Below, piece by piece: positions 40,515-42,174 of a stretch of DNA of 42,174 nucleotides (positions within the stretch are counted from its first letter, which is position 1; every line of letters starts with the position of its first letter). Below the pieces are notes generated by a model. That model worked only from the letters and a program-made list of their open reading frames with translations. It was not told where the DNA came from and searched no databases. The stretch covers positions 1 to 42,174 of the forward strand of contig NZ_WBZB01000034.1 in the NCBI RefSeq assembly GCF_009017255.1. Direction: 5' to 3'. The stretch is from Alkaliphilus serpentinus (GTDB lineage: Bacteria > Bacillota > Clostridia > Peptostreptococcales > Natronincolaceae). Both the position numbers and the translations under genes were made by a program.

Positions 40515-41294
40515 ATGGCTATTAGAAAAATAATCGAGATTAACGAGGAAAAATGTAACGGATGTGGCCTATGTGTTCCTAATTGTGCAGAAGGAGCCAT
40601 TCAAATAATAGACGGAAAAGCAAAACTGGTAAGTGATATCTACTGTGACGGATTAGGGGCTTGTTTAGGACATTGTCCAGAGGATGCTTTAAAAATTGTT
40701 GAAAGGGAAGCAGACGAGTTTGATGAGGAGGCTGTAGAGGAGCTTCTAAAGAGTCAAGGAAAAACCTTTACACCTCAGCAACAAAGTAATCATAATCATC
40801 ATCAAGGTCATCATGGACATAGTCACCATGGGGGCGGTTGCCCAGGCAGCAGAATGATGAATTTTTCAAAGGATTCAGAAGCTACTGCGGCTGAAGGGGT
40901 TTCAAGTGGTGATATTGAGATTAAAATAAAACCCCAATTAAAGCAATGGCCTGTACAGTTAAAGCTTGTACCTGTTAATGCACCCTATTTTCAAAACGCA
41001 GACCTTCTAATTACAGCAGATTGTGTACCCTTTGCATATCCCAACTACCATTTAGATTTATTAAAGAACAAAGCTGTAGTTGTAGGATGCCCAAAGCTTG
41101 ATGATCTTGAGTTTTATGTAGATAAGCTTACTCAAATTATTGAGATGAACAATCTAAAATCTGTAACAGTAGCTTATATGGAGGTTCCATGCTGTCAAGG
41201 GATTGTTATGGCAGCAGAAACAGCCATAAGAAGATCTGGTAAAGCAGTGGAGCTTACAAAAATAAAAATCGGAATTCAAGGACAGAAATTATAA
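40515..41294 (+). CDS. Ferredoxin-like Fe-S protein with His-rich linker and conserved C-terminal domain
   Basis: 259 residues. Residues 1-65 are a two-cluster ferredoxin: C14-x2-C17-x2-C20-x3-C24 is a full [4Fe-4S] motif. The second motif has C44, C50 and C54 but Leu47 where the fourth Cys belongs, suggesting [3Fe-4S] or an exchangeable site. Residues 93-105 contain eight His, then GGGCPG, a probable metal-binding linker. The rest (about 135-259) carries ADCVPFAYPNYH, VVGCPKLDD and VPCCQGIV, a conserved Cys-bearing domain of unknown role found with such ferredoxins in anaerobes. Probably cytoplasmic electron carrier or metal sensor. AAGGAGAG precedes the ATG. Confidence 0.85.
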   Translation: MAIRKIIEINEEKCNGCGLCVPNCAEGAIQIIDGKAKLVSDIYCDGLGACLGHCPEDALKIVEREADEFDEEAVEELLKSQGKTFTPQQQSNHNHHQGHHGHSHHGGGCPGSRMMNFSKDSEATAAEGVSSGDIEIKIKPQLKQWPVQLKLVPVNAPYFQNADLLITADCVPFAYPNYHLDLLKNKAVVVGCPKLDDLEFYVDKLTQIIEMNNLKSVTVAYMEVPCCQGIVMAAETAIRRSGKAVELTKIKIGIQGQKL

Positions 41295-41335
41295 TAGGAT
41301 TAAGAAGTCTGCATCTTGAATACTTTGTTTCAATC

Positions 41336-41364
41336 AAAAAGCCTGCATCTTGAATGCAGGCTTT
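41336..41364. terminator. Bidirectional terminator
   Basis: AAAGCCTGCAT-CTTGA-ATGCAGGCTTT between convergent genes. A second copy of CTGCATCTTGAAT lies 34 bases upstream (41310-41322). Confidence 0.85.
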
Positions 41365-41365
41365 A

Positions 41366-41953
41366 CTAATTATGATTATGGAGATTATTTATACCAGCTT
41401 TTACTGATGGGCAGTCTATAATGATTCCCTTCTTCAGTATAGGATCATTGGCCTCCCTTTGATAGTTACATACATTGAAGGTGATTTTGCATTGAACCTT
41501 GTGTTTGCAGGTGTTGCAGGCTAGTTTGCTAACCTTAGGTCGGTGCTTTTCTGAAAGCTTAATCAGTTTTATTTCTTCTTTGTTATTCTTCAGAATTTCC
41601 TTCATATAGGCTTTAACTGCTTGAATATAGCTTTTCTTAATGAGATATATCACCCTTTTTCGATCCTTAGGGGATATGAGCTCTATTGAGATATTGTTAT
41701 GATGTATTTCTCCAACTATGGCCTTTGTTCTAATTTTAATGGATATGCTATCAAAGGGAATGTCTAGGTATGTAACCTGTGGGATAATTTTACCTGTTAT
41801 CTTGATGTGATAGATTTTATCTAAGTTATATCCTTCATATAGGTCTAGTGAAAAATATTTATTAAATATTAGGATGTTTTTATATCTATAGAAACTTATC
41901 AAAACAATTGTAACGAATATTCCTGTTGTCAAAATAATGATATTATTGTCCAT
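41366..41953 (-). CDS. Membrane-anchored protein with Cys-rich C-terminus, function unknown
   Basis: 195 residues. One N-terminal membrane segment (about 5-23) is followed by a mainly beta region (about 45-100, KITGKIIPQVTYLDIPFDSI) and a helix. The tail holds Cys146, Cys149, Cys155, Cys162 and Cys181 (ACNTCKHKVQCKITFNVC), which looks like a metal or Fe-S site. No family recognised. GGAGGTAATAT precedes the ATG. It is convergent with the ferredoxin-like gene. Confidence 0.65.
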   Translation of the reverse strand: MDNNIIILTTGIFVTIVLISFYRYKNILIFNKYFSLDLYEGYNLDKIYHIKITGKIIPQVTYLDIPFDSISIKIRTKAIVGEIHHNNISIELISPKDRKRVIYLIKKSYIQAVKAYMKEILKNNKEEIKLIKLSEKHRPKVSKLACNTCKHKVQCKITFNVCNYQREANDPILKKGIIIDCPSVKAGINNLHNHN

Positions 41954-42174
41954 TATATTACCTCCTATAATATTATATTAACATAATGTATCTGTAGAGT
42001 TTTACTGGTGATATTTAGTTGGTTAAAATTGCATAAGAAGCACAAAATAATCAATAGACTAATAAAATTCTAATATTGTAATTACACACTATATGTGGTA
42101 ACTTAAGGTTAATCAAAGAGTCTACATAAAATATAACAAAGAAATATAATAGCAGGTAGTGTAAAGTAGGTTAT
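41954..42174. other. Right-end intergenic region
   Basis: 220 AT-rich bases upstream of the membrane protein gene. I see no reading frame, hairpin terminator or RNA gene here, only presumed promoter sequence for the minus-strand gene. Confidence 0.5.

Overview
The window is AT-rich, low-GC DNA from a spore-forming member of the Clostridia. An Alkaliphilus-like or related anaerobe would fit, but that genus is an inference from general gene content. The Gram-positive spore-former assignment rests on an alpha/beta-type small acid-soluble spore protein (34210-34458), the germination pair sleB-ypeB (37671-39713), strong AGGAGG ribosome binding sites and several consensus sigma-A promoters. Anaerobic or redox-linked genes (an activase-type Fe-S operon, ferredoxin, ferritin, hemerythrin, a Cys-rich Crp/Fnr regulator) support an anaerobe. 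I found no rRNA, tRNA or CRISPR array. 

Layout. 1-5.5 kb: a long glutamine synthetase-family protein with its own promoter and terminator, a YtxH/DUF948 stress-type pair, and a membrane histidine kinase with a PAS domain. 5.5-12.2 kb, minus strand: a Rieske-FAD oxidoreductase, a NitT/TauT-type ABC permease and ATPase without a binding protein, a paired DUF606 (YdcZ) transporter translationally coupled to a Crp-family regulator, and an OFA-type MFS carrier. 12.4-18.5 kb is the accessory part: a small zinc ribbon, a complete IS200-like insertion sequence, then a run of genes of unknown function (an amphipathic-helix repeat protein, two near-duplicate membrane-anchored TPR genes of which the second is frameshifted, a CBM48-like beta-sandwich protein, an HTH protein and a tiny membrane protein). 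18.7-26.9 kb: cold shock protein and DbpA-type DEAD helicase, ferritin, HAD phosphatase with a PfkB sugar kinase, nucleoside diphosphate kinase with pyroglutamyl peptidase, an unknown membrane protein and a CapA-family protein. 

27.1-30.9 kb: a three-gene operon of two three-cysteine HgdB-like proteins and one ASKHA activase, convergent with a hemerythrin. 31-37.4 kb: a YqhQ/DUF1385 membrane protein, an LCP cell-wall ligase, a small membrane protein, the Cys-rich Crp/Fnr regulator, the spore protein, the SEDS glycosyltransferase RodA and the magnesium channel MgtE. The last two are each preceded by a candidate short leader reading frame. 37.6-42.2 kb: sleB-ypeB, a MITE-like inverted-repeat element, a coiled-coil zinc ribbon, a His-rich ferredoxin-like protein preceded by two CRP-type boxes, and a membrane protein with a Cys-rich tail. 

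The points I consider most worth following are the unknown cluster beside the IS200 element, the activase operon, the two candidate leader peptides, and the tandem TGTGA-N6-TCAC boxes paired with a Crp/Fnr protein whose recognition helix combines CRP and FNR residues.
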